Positions 1-10,400 of a stretch of DNA of 64,000 nucleotides are shown in pieces. The DNA is taken from the NCBI GenBank assembly GCA_002049455.2, contig KV918785.1, forward strand, positions 362,827 to 426,826, written 5' to 3'. The notes under the pieces were generated by a model. The model worked only from the letters and a program-made list of their open reading frames with translations. It was not told the origin of the DNA and did not search any database. Each line of letters begins with the position of its first letter. Within the stretch, counting starts at the first letter, position 1. The DNA is from Porphyra umbilicalis. Taxonomy: Eukaryota > Rhodophyta > Bangiophyceae > Bangiales > Bangiaceae. The translations under genes and the position numbers were made by a program.

Positions 1-1344
1 CGACGTCTTTTGAAAAAGTCCATGAAGCTCTGTGAGTCCTCGCCGTCAAGGTGCGCAAGAGCCTCGTCAACGTCCGGCCGAGCGCGGGCGCATTGGCATC
101 CTCTTCGTCGGCCGCGTCTGCGTCGGAGGCGCATGGCAGACCAGGGACGACCCACGGCACAATGGGCGGGTGCTCGGAATCCTGCCGGAGCGGCGTCCAC
201 AAGGTCGGCGCGCAAGGCATTCCCATGGGCCTGGAACAGCCCGACACTGTCCTCCTCAACAGATGACGGCGGGGGAGCGAGGTGGCGAAACGTGGGACAC
301 CAAACGGTCCTCAACCGACGGGTACAGCACATCGGCAGCAGGCCCCGGATGGAGCGCCAACACCTCCTCCAGCGATCTCCCGGCGATCACCGCAGCTTCC
401 GTCATGCCTCCGCACAAAGGGAACAAAGGAGTCGCCAATACGCTTGGCTAGGCGACCGTCAGGGTGGGGTGATCGGCCCCCTCCCAGGGTCGAGGCGTGT
501 CGCCATCAATACCATGTGCACGTCGTACCACGCCTCAAACACGCGCAGCAGCACGCAGCGAACTTGGTCCCGCTCGTCGGCCGACGAGTCAGGGGCGAGA
601 GGCTTGCGCAGGCTTGGGGCGCCCAACACCGTCAGACTGTAGCGGTAGTGAGGGTAGGTGGGTGGCTCAAAGGGGCCTCCTCCAGAGTCTTCCCCAGAAA
701 CTGTAGCGCCCTGGGGCTCTCCAGAAAGGTAAAGACAGCCTTGACCAGCGTCTCAACGGCCTTACGTCGATCAACAAATGTCCTCGGCCCTCCCTGCAAG
801 AGACGTACAGCTGCTTGGTGGTGTACCCAGCGGCATACTCGGCTGCACTGCTAATGCTGAGCGCAATGGCAGTCTCCGCCGACCAGGCTCGGAAGAACAT
901 GAGGTTGGTGGTGATGCTGTCGTACGCCGTCGTGCGTGCGATGTTGTGGCCTTGATCGTTGTACTCCATCGCCAGAAGGGCGCGCATGGAGTCACAGAGC
1001 GAAACGCTCTGCTCATCTCGGTCGACAATGACGAGGGCGCGAATGATGTCCTCTGCACCCAAGATACCCTCCTGCAGCGCTTGAAGGATCGCGCTCACAC
1101 GATGACCGCCGTCGCATGGAATGAAGAAGGACGGGTCCTCACGGTCGAGGCACAAGATCGGTGCATGCGCCACTGGCAATGTGCGATATCGCCGAATGGT
1201 TGCCAGGATGTCACGAACCAATGAGCTGGACTGACGGCGGGGCATCAGATCCGGGATGCGCAGGCTTCCGACCTTCACATCGCGCAAGACAGTGGGGGGC
1301 AGGGGCACCGACCCGTCGGCCGCGCCAGCCAGAGACGCCGCCAT
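1..1344 (-). pseudogene. ParB/Srx-like domain gene, broken or mis-sequenced downstream, runs off the left edge
   Basis: Minus-strand gene reading towards position 1. I chose the ATG at 1344 because the longer frame upstream opens with a non-ATG codon. The first ~200 residues are open. They contain CDGGHRVSAIL (D-G-G-H-R at residues 78-82), the signature loop of the ParB N-terminal/sulfiredoxin superfamily, followed by a basic/aromatic stretch (NIARTTAYDSITTNLMFF) that lines up loosely with the ParB-like protein at 21732. Below about 790 the reading continues only by changing frame several times (for example an ETLVKAVFTFLESP segment near 690-730 and a SLTVLGAPSLRKPL segment near 590-640), so it is a decayed or badly sequenced gene. 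A TATA-like TTATATA (TATATAA on the minus strand) lies at 1476-1482 inside the adjacent repeat array. The ParB-like call rests on one motif; the function is unknown. Confidence 0.5.
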
Positions 1345-1435
1345 GACACTCTCAGCGTCGCACGGTTGAGGGGGGGGGGGGTTGAGAAGCACGACGCCGT
1401 CTCGGGGTGTGACAGGTGCGGCACCACGGGGTCAG

Positions 1436-2090
1436 GTCCGTAACCCGACTGAGCGGGCACCACAGGGTCCAGGTCTTATATAGCCTGTGGCACACCAGTG
1501 GTCGGTCGGCACACCACGCTCAAGCAGTGTCCGCAACCCCCCCACGTCCCGACCCTCCCCCACGCGGCCACCGCGGGTGCGGCCTGGGGACACCCCTGCG
1601 CGTCACCAGCGGGTCCGGTCCGTAACCCGACTGGCGGGCACACACAGGGTCCAGGTCTTATATAGACCTGTGGCACACCAGTGGTCGGTCGGCACACCAC
1701 GCTCAAGCAGTGTCGCAACCCCCCCACGTCCCGACCCTCCCCACGCGGCCACCGGGTGCGCCTGGGACACCCCTGCGCGTCACCAGCGGGTCCGTCCGTA
1801 ACCCGACTGGCGGGCACGCACAGGGTCCAGGTCTTATATAGCCTGTGGCACACCAGTGGTCGGTCGGCACACCACCTCAAGCAGTGTCCGCAACCCCCCA
1901 CGTCCCGACCCTCCCCACGCGGCCACCGCGGGTGCGGCCTGGGGACACCCCTGCGCGTCACCAGCGGGTCCGGTCCGTAACCCGACTGCGCGGGCACGCA
2001 CAGGGTCCAGGTCTTATATGACCTGTGGCACACCAGTGGTCGGTCGGCACACCACCTCAGCAGTGTACGCAACCCCCCCACGACGCGACT
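1436..2090. repeat. Tandem array D, ~180-bp unit, ~3.6 copies
   Basis: Units open with GTCCGTAACCCGACTG at 1436, ~1618, ~1794 and ~1974. Each holds TTATATA flanked by GGTCCAGGTC and CTGTGGCACACC, then a C-rich tail ending TGCGCGTCACCAGCGGG. Read on the minus strand every unit carries a TATATAA box pointing at the ParB-like gene that starts at 1344. The array therefore looks like an amplified promoter segment. Copies differ by small indels. Confidence 0.9.
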
Positions 2091-2098
2091 TTCCCCCA

Positions 2099-2970
2099 GG
2101 GGGCGGCCTCGGAGCACCCCCGCGCGTCGGTGGTGACCCCAGCCCCCCAGGACGCCGGTGGGCCCCCCAGGCGTGGGGCCCCCTCAGAGCACCCCCCCCA
2201 GATGGGTCGCAGTACCACAATCCTATGGAAAACCTGCCAGAGTTGACTCTACAATACCGTTGGTTTTATGGTAGCCTGGTGGGCTACCAAAATGATAACC
2301 GCAGAATCAACCACCCCGACGTGGCTACCGGGGGCGGCCTCCCCAGCCCCCCAAAGGACGCCGGTGGGGCCCCCCCAGGAGGCCGGTGGGGCCCCCTCAG
2401 AGCACCCCCCCCAGATGGGTCGCAGTACCACAATCCTATGGAAAACCTGCCAGAGTTGACTCTACAATACCGTTGGTTTTATGGTAGCCTGGTGGGCTAC
2501 CAAAATGATAACCGCAGAATCAACCACCCCGACGTGGCTACCGGGGGGCGGCCTCCCCAGCCCCCCAAAGGACGCCGGTGGGGCCCCCCAGGAGGCCGGT
2601 GGGGCCCCCTCAGAGCACCCCCCCCAGATGGGTCGCAGTACCACAATCCTATGGAAAACCTGCCAGAGTTGACTCTAGCAATACCGTTGGTTTATGGTAG
2701 CCTGGTGGGCTACCAAAATGATAACCCCAGAATCAACCACCCCGACGTGGCTACCGGGGGGCGGCCTCCCCAGCCCCCCCAAGGACGCCGGTGGGGCCCC
2801 CGCAGGAGGCTGGTGGGCCCCCTCAGAGCACCCCCCCCAGATGGGTCGCAGTACCACAATCCTAGGAAAACCTGCCAGAGTTGACTCTAGCAATACCGTT
2901 GGTTTTATGGTAGCCTGGTGGGCTACCAAAATGATAACCCCAGAATCAACCACCCCGACGTGGCTACAGG
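2099..2970 (+). repeat. Tandem array B, 213-bp unit, ~3.5-4 copies
   Basis: Marker GATGGGTCGCAGTACC recurs at 2201, 2414, 2627 and 2840, giving an exact 213-bp period. Each unit holds the core shared with arrays A and C: ACCACAATCCTATGG, AGAGTTGACTCT, then the hairpin GGTAGCC-TGGTG-GGCTACC. The rest is specific to B (GGGGGCGGCCTCCCCAG and similar C/G-rich sequence). Open frames through it are repeat artefacts. Confidence 0.95.
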
Positions 2971-3856
2971 GCGTGCGTCCTGGGGGGACCCCTGTGTGTC
3001 GGCGTGTCTTGGAATGCCCTGCATGTGTGTCTTGGGCGTGCCCTGGGCACGCCCAAGCACCCTCCAAGAGATAGGCTGCCACTATGAAACCATATTGCCT
3101 GCCTCGGCTGCTCAAGGAGTGATGTAGTCTCAGCGCAGTCCACTTACCAATGCACGAACTGGGCGACGCTGTGAGATGAAACCTTGCAGGGGGTGCCCAC
3201 ACACCCAGTAAAATTGCGTTTCCAGGCCATATGAGAGAGAGCCTTATTTGAGCTTCATCAGAGCCTGATTTTGGCGTGGGCAGAACGGACACCAGGCAGT
3301 GACCACCTGGCAAGAAGAATGCGTCCTTGATAAGACTAAATGTGGCGGCTGATTTTACAGTCCGCGATTATGAAGCTGTCAACATTTCTGACCTATTCAG
3401 ACTCAAGAATCGTCTCGTCACGAACTGTCGAACGCCGCCTTCGCCATCTTCACTGAATCAAATCCCAGAGCAGGGATGTAATTTTCTCGATCCATGACGT
3501 TCTGCTGACTTTAGCCCAGAACCAGGAAAGGACTGGCCAGATCACCCATGAAGAGGGAATCGCGACTCAGGATTGACCCGTGTGAGTTGAGATCGAACAA
3601 TCTTTAACTCGCCGTATCTGCGTTCGATGAACCTCACCTAGATCGCGGATTCTAAAATCAGCCGCCACAAATAGAACTGTCCGTCACTTGTGCCATGCTC
3701 CGCTTTCAGGCTTTTCAGAGAGGGTCTTGAGACATGAGGACATGGGGGTTGTTGTGAGGGGTTTGTCATTTGACAGCAAAGAACTGAACAACAACTGCCC
3801 ATCAGTTCGACAGGTAGGGCCGAGGAAGCCCCCGACTGTGTCGACAATGTGTGGGA
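2971..3856. other. Non-coding spacer between arrays B and A
   Basis: AT-richer than its surroundings and without a convincing gene. It contains one short inverted-repeat element (3339-3671), listed separately. The flanks on either side show nothing else I can name. Confidence 0.6.
3339..3671. mobile_element. MITE-like element, 333 bp, TA target duplication
   Basis: The left end (TGTGGCGGCTGATTTTA at 3341) is mirrored by TAAAATCAGCCGCCACA ending at 3669. The inverted match continues inwards with mismatches (CAGTCCGCGATTA against GAATCCGCGATC). TA dinucleotides at 3337-3338 and 3672-3673 would be the target duplication. There is no coding capacity, as expected for a non-autonomous Tc1/mariner-type or similar element. 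Confidence 0.75.
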
Positions 3857-5328
3857 TTATGGTCCAAAATATTCTTCGTAGCCCCCCGGGCCACCCCAAA
3901 ACCGTCCATATTGCCAGAGTCAACTCTTGTAGGTTTTCCATTGGATTGTGGTGCACAAGCACCTTCAGGGGGGGGTCGTCAGACGGCGCCTGGCGCTCCC
4001 GGGAGGGGCGGTCAGCCGCCCACACCACTACTGGGTGCCGGGGGGGCCCCCCGCGTGTGTGCGTGGTGTGGGACGCGTTTCAAAAATATCTTTGTGGCCC
4101 CCCGGCCACCCCAAAACCGTCCATATTGCCAGAGTCAACTCTTGTAGGTTTTCCATTGGATGTGGTGCACAAGCACCTTCAGGGGGGGTCGTCAGACGGC
4201 GCCTGCGCTCCCGGGAGGGGCGGTCAGCCGCCCACACCACCTACGTGGGTGCCGGGGGGGCCCCCCGCGTGTGTGCGTGGTGTGGGACGCGTTTCAAAAA
4301 TATCTTTGTGGCCCCCCGGGCCACCCCAAAACCGTCCATATTGCCAGAGTCAACTCTTGTAGGTTTTCCATTGGATGTGGTGCACAAGCACCTCCAGGGG
4401 GGGGTCGTCCAGACGGCGCCTGGCGCTCCCGGGAGGGGCGGTCAGCCGCCCACACCATCTTCCTGGGTGCCGGGGGGCCCCCCCGCGTGTGTGCGTGGTG
4501 TGGGACGCGTTTCAAGAAATATCTTTGTGGCCCCCCGGGCCACCCCAAAACCGTCCATATTGCCAGAGTCAACTCTTGTAGGTTTCCATTGGATTGTGGT
4601 GCACAAGCACCTTCAGGGGGGGGTCGTCCAGACGGCGCCTGGCGCTCCCGGGAGGGGCGGTCAGCCGCCCACACCATCTTCCTGGGTGCCGGGGGGGCCC
4701 CCCGCGTGTGTGCGTGGTGTGGGACGCGTTTCAAAATATCTTTGTGGCCCCCCGGCCACCCCAAAACCGTCCATATTGCCAGAGTCAACTCTGGTGGTTT
4801 TCCATTGGACTGTGGTGCACAAGCACCTTCCAGGGGGGGGTCGTCCAGTCGGCGCCTGGCGCTCCCGGGAGGGGCGGTCAGCCGCCCACACCATCTTCCT
4901 GGGTGCCGGGGGGGCCCCCCCGCGTGTGTGCGTCGTGTGGGACGCGTTTCAAAATATTCTTTGTGGCCCCCCTGGCCACCCCAAAACCGTCCATATTGCC
5001 AGAGTCAACTCTGTGGTTTTCCATTGGATTGTGGTGCACAAGCACCTTCAGGGGGGGGTCGTCCAGACGGCGCCTGGCGCTCCCGGGAGGGGCGGTCAGC
5101 CGCCCACACCATCTTCCTGGGTGCCGGGGGGCCCCCCCGCGTGTGTGCGTCGTGTGGGACGCGTTTCAAAAATATTCTTTGTCGCCCCCCTGGCCACCCC
5201 AAAACCGTCCATATTGCCAGAGTCAACTCTTGTAGGTTTTCCATTGGATTGTGGTGCACAAGCACCTCCGGGGGGGCGTCCAGACGGCGCCTGGCGCTCC
5301 CGGGAGGGGCGGTCAGCCGCCCACACCC
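3857..5328 (-). repeat. Tandem array A, left block, ~217-bp unit, ~7 copies
   Basis: CCAGAGTCAACTC recurs at 3913, 4129, 4344, 4563, 4789, 4999 and 5217. Same family as the long block at 7467-21507. The unit contains GGTGCACAAGCACC, CTCCCGGGAG, GGCGGTCAGCCGCC and GTGGCC-CCCCG-GGCCAC-like inverted repeats, and the shared core on the minus strand. It ends at GCCGCCCACACCCAC, the same junction with promoter sequence as at 21507. Confidence 0.95.
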
Positions 5329-5567
5329 ACATACCGCCGGCGCCAAACCCTCTGTGGGCGTGCTCGCTGCGGTGCGCAACTGGTACGCCTGGCGCACCAG
5401 CACTGCTCGTCATTGCGCACGCAGTGCACCCTGCGATACGCCTATAAATACGAGGTGTATGTCTGGCTGCGTGGGGTGTGCCCGTTGACGGGTGCCGACG
5501 TGCGTCGGGCTCGGACCGGACGCGGTGTGTGTGTGCGTCGCGGCAGTGACGAGGGACAACGCCAGCA
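5329..5567 (+). promoter_or_regulatory. Second copy of the ParB-methyltransferase promoter
   Basis: Near-identical to 21508-21745, including the TATA box CCTATAAATA (TATAAATA at 5443-5450). It is not an exact copy: several substitutions separate the two (for example CAACTGGTACGCC against CGACTGGGACGCC), and the start codon present at 21732 (GACGATGGGGACAACG) reads GACGAGGGACAACG here. The sequence is cut by an undetermined base at 5568, so the gene it should drive is missing. Confidence 0.7.
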
Positions 5568-5568
5568 N

Positions 5569-5641
<73 letters not shown>

Positions 5642-7466
5642 TTCGTGTGTGGCGGCGGCTCCCTTGCTCATCAACTGGTCGGCAAGCCGCGTGCCACGCG
5701 AGATGACGGTGCCGGTGGCGACCGCGCGGGCGATGGGGTGCCCCCCCCCCCGACGCTGGTCGGCGCGGCGTGGTGGCGCGGCCGCGCCCCTCGGGGCAGG
5801 GGGGCCGGCGGGCCGCCCCCGCCGGCCTTGGGCGCCCTCGCTGTCGTCTGCCGGGGCGCGTCCGCGTGCACCCCCCCCGCTGCCGGCCGAGGTGCCGGCG
5901 CTCGGGGTGGCAGGCGCACCGAGGCCCGCCGAGGCCCCGCCCGAGGCCCGCCGAGGCCCCGCCCACCACCCCCCCCCCCCCGATCACCTGCCACGGGCGG
6001 CGCCCAGAACCTCTCGGCGAGTATTATGGTTCCTTTTGTTCGTTGTTGGCTGGCCCGCCCCCTCCGCGTCCACAGCACCAGGAGGAGGAGCAGCCACCGC
6101 CGCAGCGACGGCAGCGCCACCGCACCCGCACGGCCGACTCACGCGGTCGTCGACGCCACCGCCCGAGCCGCTGCAACTGCCCGACGACACGCCGGGATGG
6201 GACGCGCTTGCCGGCCAAGCGGCCAACGTGGACGCCCTCAAAGTCGCCCTCGCCGTCCTCCTGATGCCCGACGCGCGACGGGCGGCGGGGGCCGCGACCA
6301 AGAGTGGGGTTTTGTTGACGGGCCCCCCGGGACGGGCAAGACGCTGGCCGTCCGCCTGCTGGCGGGCCGTGCCAAGGCGCTCAATGGGGGCACCGTGGTG
6401 CCCCTGTGGGTCCTCAATGGCGGCGAGCTCCTCTCCAAGTGCGTCGGCCACGGCAACAAAGTGCGTCCGGCGTGTGATGGACGCCGCCACCGCCGCGCAG
6501 CCGTCCATCATTTTTTTCGACGCGTTTGAGGCGCTCGCGGCCACGCGCACCGGCGGGCGCCAAGAGTCGATGCCCGTGATCGCCACGCTGTTGGCTTCTT
6601 GGACGGGTTGGGCGGCGGGACCGGGTGTTGGTTGTTGCGGCGACGTCCCGTGTCGACCTGATCGATCCCGCGTTTCGTCGGCCCGGCCGGTTTGGTACGG
6701 AGCTGCGCTTTGGGCTCCCCGACGCGGCCGGCCGCGCGGCCATCATGCGCGTGTCGGCCGCCGCGGTGGGCGTGCCCGTGGACGCCGCGGACGCGGCCTG
6801 GATCGCCGCCCACACCGACGACTGGTCGGGGGCCGAGCTCGCGGGCCTCTGTGACGACGCCGCCACGACCGTCTTCGCGCGGCGGTTTCCGGGGTGGCCC
6901 GACTCGATTAAGGAGGTTGCCGACGATCCTGCCGACGTGCGTGTCGACTGGCAGGGCACCCTCTACCGGCGCGAACAGTTCACGCGGCTCGGGACGCCGC
7001 CGCCCCTGCGGCGGCCGCTCCCGAACGCGTGGCGCCGCTGCTGGCACCGACGCTGGCCGACGTGCGGGGGTTTCTCACTCGCCACTTTCCCGTCCAACGG
7101 CTGGGTCGGTGCCTGGGCGGTTGCGCCGCCGCAGCGGCGGTTGGGTGCGGCGCGGACACTGGGTTCAGAGGCTTGGCCGCGGCCTCCCCATTTTGCCCCA
7201 GCGACTGCTCATTGACGGGGACGAGGGGATGCACAAGGCACCGTCGCAGCTGCGGTTCTGCATGCGCTGACACCAATGCCGATCTATGACGCGGGCTTTG
7301 TGTCGCTGACACGCGGGGCTGGTGCGCGCACCCCCCAGCAGCGGCTGGCAGAGACGATTTCCGCCGCCACGCGCGCGCGCCGGCCGTGCTCTTCATCCCC
7401 CACGCACACTTGTGGGTGGACGACCCGTCGGCGGGGGACTCGACGGGCCTGCGCTTTTTTGAGGCN
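5568..7466 (+). other. n-bounded, error-rich second copy of the ATAD2-like AAA gene, probable assembly insert
   Basis: The segment is bracketed by single undetermined bases at 5568 and 7466 and opens with a run of about 73 C. From 5641 to 7465 it matches 27168-29029, the AAA gene in the cassette, base for base apart from scattered one-base indels and a few substitutions. It carries the same GPPGTGKT Walker A and the same altered Walker B (IIFFDAFEAL). The indels break the frame repeatedly, for example in the stretch after the Walker B. At about 6890 it has four G where the other copy has three, and here this copy reads on sensibly (PGWPDSIKEVADDP) while the other does not. Most likely it is unpolished gap-filling sequence joined inside array A. 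A genuine truncated duplicate is the alternative. Confidence 0.75.
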
Positions 7467-10400
7467 TTGCCAGAGTCAACTCTGTAGGTTTTCCATTGGA
7501 TTGAGTGCACAAGCACCTTCAGGGGGGGTCGTCCAGACGGCGCCTGGCGCTCCCGGGAGGGGCGGTCAGCCGCCACACCATCTTCCTGGGTGCCGGGGGC
7601 CCCCCTGCGTGTGTGCGTCGTGTGGGACGCGTTTCAAAATATTTCTTTGTGGCCCCCGGGCCACCCAAAACCGTCCATATTGCCAGAGTCAACTCTTGTA
7701 GGTTTTCCATAGGATTGAGGTGCAAGCACCTTCAGGGGGAGGTCGTCCAGACGGCGCCTGCGCTCCCGGGAGGGGCGGTCAGCCGCCCACACCATCTTCC
7801 TGGGTGCCGGGGGGCCCCCCGCGTGTGTGCGTGTGTGGGACCGTTTCAAAATATTTCTTTGGCCCCCCGGGCCACCCCAAAACCGTCCATATTGCCAGAG
7901 TCAACTCTTGTGGTTTTCCATGGATTGTGGTGCACAAGCACCTTCAGGGGGGGTCGTCCAGACGGCGCCTGGCGCTCCCGGGAGGGGCGGTCAGCCGCCC
8001 ACACCATCTTCCTGGGTGCCGGGGGGCCCCCCGCGTGTGTGCGTCGTGTGGACGCGTTTCAAAATATTTCTTTGTGGCCCCCGGGCCACCCAAAACCGTC
8101 CATATTGCCAGAGTCAACTCTTGTAGGTTTTCCATAGGATTGAGGTGCACAAGCACCTTCAGGGGAGGTCGTCCAGACGGCGCCTGGCGCTCCCGGAGGG
8201 GCGGTCAGCCGCCACACCATCTTCCTGGGTGCCGGGGGCCCCCGGTGTGTGCGTCGTGTGGGACGCGTTTCAAAATATTCTTTGTGGCCCCCCGGCCACC
8301 CCAAAACCGTCCATATTGCCAGAGTCAACTCTTGTAGGTTTTCCATTGGATGTGGTGCACAAGCACCTTCAGGGGGGTCGTCCAGACGGCGCCTGGCGCT
8401 CCCGGGAGGGGCGGTCAGCGCCCACACCATCTTCCGGGTGCCGGGGGGCCCCCGCGTGTGTGCGTCGTGTGGGACGCGTTTCAAAATATTTCTTTGTGGC
8501 CCCCGGGCCACCCCAAAACCGTCCATATTGCCAGAGTCAACTCTTGTAGGTTTCCATTGGACTGAGTGCACAAGCACCTTCAGGGGGGGTCGTCCAGACG
8601 GCGCCTGGCCCTCGGAGGGGCGGTCAGCCGCCCACACCATCTTCCTGGGTGCCGGGGGGCCCCCTGCGTGTGTGCTCGTGTGGGACGCTTTCAAAATATT
8701 TCTTTGTGGCCCCCCGGGCCACCCCAAACCGTCCATATTGCCAGAGTCAACTCTTGTAGGTTTTCCATTGGATTGAGGTGCACAAGCACCTTCAGGGGGG
8801 GTCGTCCAGACGGCGCCTGGCGCTCCCGGAGGGGCGGTCAGCCGCCACACCATCTTCCTGGGTGCCGGGGGGCCCCCGCGTGTGTGCGTCGTGTGGGACG
8901 CTTTTCAAAATATTTCTTGTGGCCCCCCGGGCCACCCCAAAACCGTCCATATTGCCAGAGTCAACTCTGTAGGTTTTCCATGGATGTGGTGCACAAGCAC
9001 CTTCAGGGGGGTCGTCCAGACGGCGCCTGGCGCTCCGGGAGGGGCGGTCAGCCGCCCACACCATCTTCCTGGGTGCCGGGGGGCCCCCCGCGTGTGTGCG
9101 TCGTGTGGGACGCGTTTCAAAATATTTCTTTGTGCCCCCCGGGCCACCCAAACCGTCCATATTGCCAGAGTCAACTCTTGTAGGTTTTCCATTGGATTGA
9201 GGTGCACAAGCACTTCAGGGGGGGTCGTCCAGACGGCGCTGGCGCTCCCGGGAGGGCGGTCACCGCCACACCATCTTCCTGGGTGCCGGGGGGCCCCCCT
9301 GCGTGTGTGGTGTGTGGGACGCGTTTCAAAATATTTCTTTGTGGCCCCGGGCCACCCAAAACCGTCCATATTGCCAGAGTCAACTCTTGTGGTTTTCCAT
9401 TGGTTGGTGCACAAGCACCTTCAGGGGGGTCGTCCAGACGGCGCCTGGCGTCCCGGGAGGGCGGTCAGCCGCCCACCCATCTTCCTGGGTGCCGGGGGGC
9501 CCCCGCGTGTGTGCGTCGTGTGGGACGCGTTTCAAAATATTTTTTGTGGCCCCCGGCCACCCAAAACCGTCCATATTGCCAGAGTCAACTCTTGTAGGTT
9601 TTCCATTGGATGATGCACAAGCACCTTCAGGGGGGGTCGTCCAGACGGCGCCTGCGCTCCCGGGAGGCGGTCAGCCGCCCACACCATCTTCCTGGGTGCC
9701 GGGGGGCCCCCCTGCGTGTGTGCGTCGTGTGGGACGCGTTTCAAAATATTTCTTTGTGGCCCCCCGGGCCACCCCAAAACCGTCCATATTGCCAGAGTCA
9801 ACTCTTGTAGGTTTTCCATAGGATTGAGGTGCACAAGCACCTTCAGGGGGAGGTCGTCCAGACGGCGCCTGGCGCTCCCGGGAGGGGCGGTCAGCCGCCC
9901 ACACCATCTTCCTGGGTGCCGGGGGGCCCCCCCGCGTGTGTGCGTCGTGTGGGACGCGTTTCAAAATATTTCTTTGTGGCCCCCCGGGCCACTCCAAAAC
10001 CGTCATATTGCCAGAGTCAACTCTTGTAGGTTTTCCATTGGACTGTGGTGCACAAGCACCTTCAGGGGGGGGTCGTCCAGACGGCGCCTGGCGCTCCCGG
10101 GAGGGGCGGTCAGCCGCCCACACCATCTTCCTGGGTGCCGGGGGGGCCCCCCGCGTGTGTGCGTCGTGTGGGACGCGTTTCAAAAATATTTCTTTGTGGC
10201 CCCCCGGCCACCCCAAAACCGTCCATATTGCCAGAGTCCAACTCTTGTAGGTTTTCCATTGGACTGAGTGCACAAGCACCTTCAGGGGGGGGTCGTCCAG
10301 ACGGCGCCTGGCGCTCCCGGGAGGGGCGGTCAGCCGCCCACACCATCTTCCTGGGTGCCGGGGGGCCCCCCTGCGTGTGTGCGTCGTGTGGGACGCGTTT

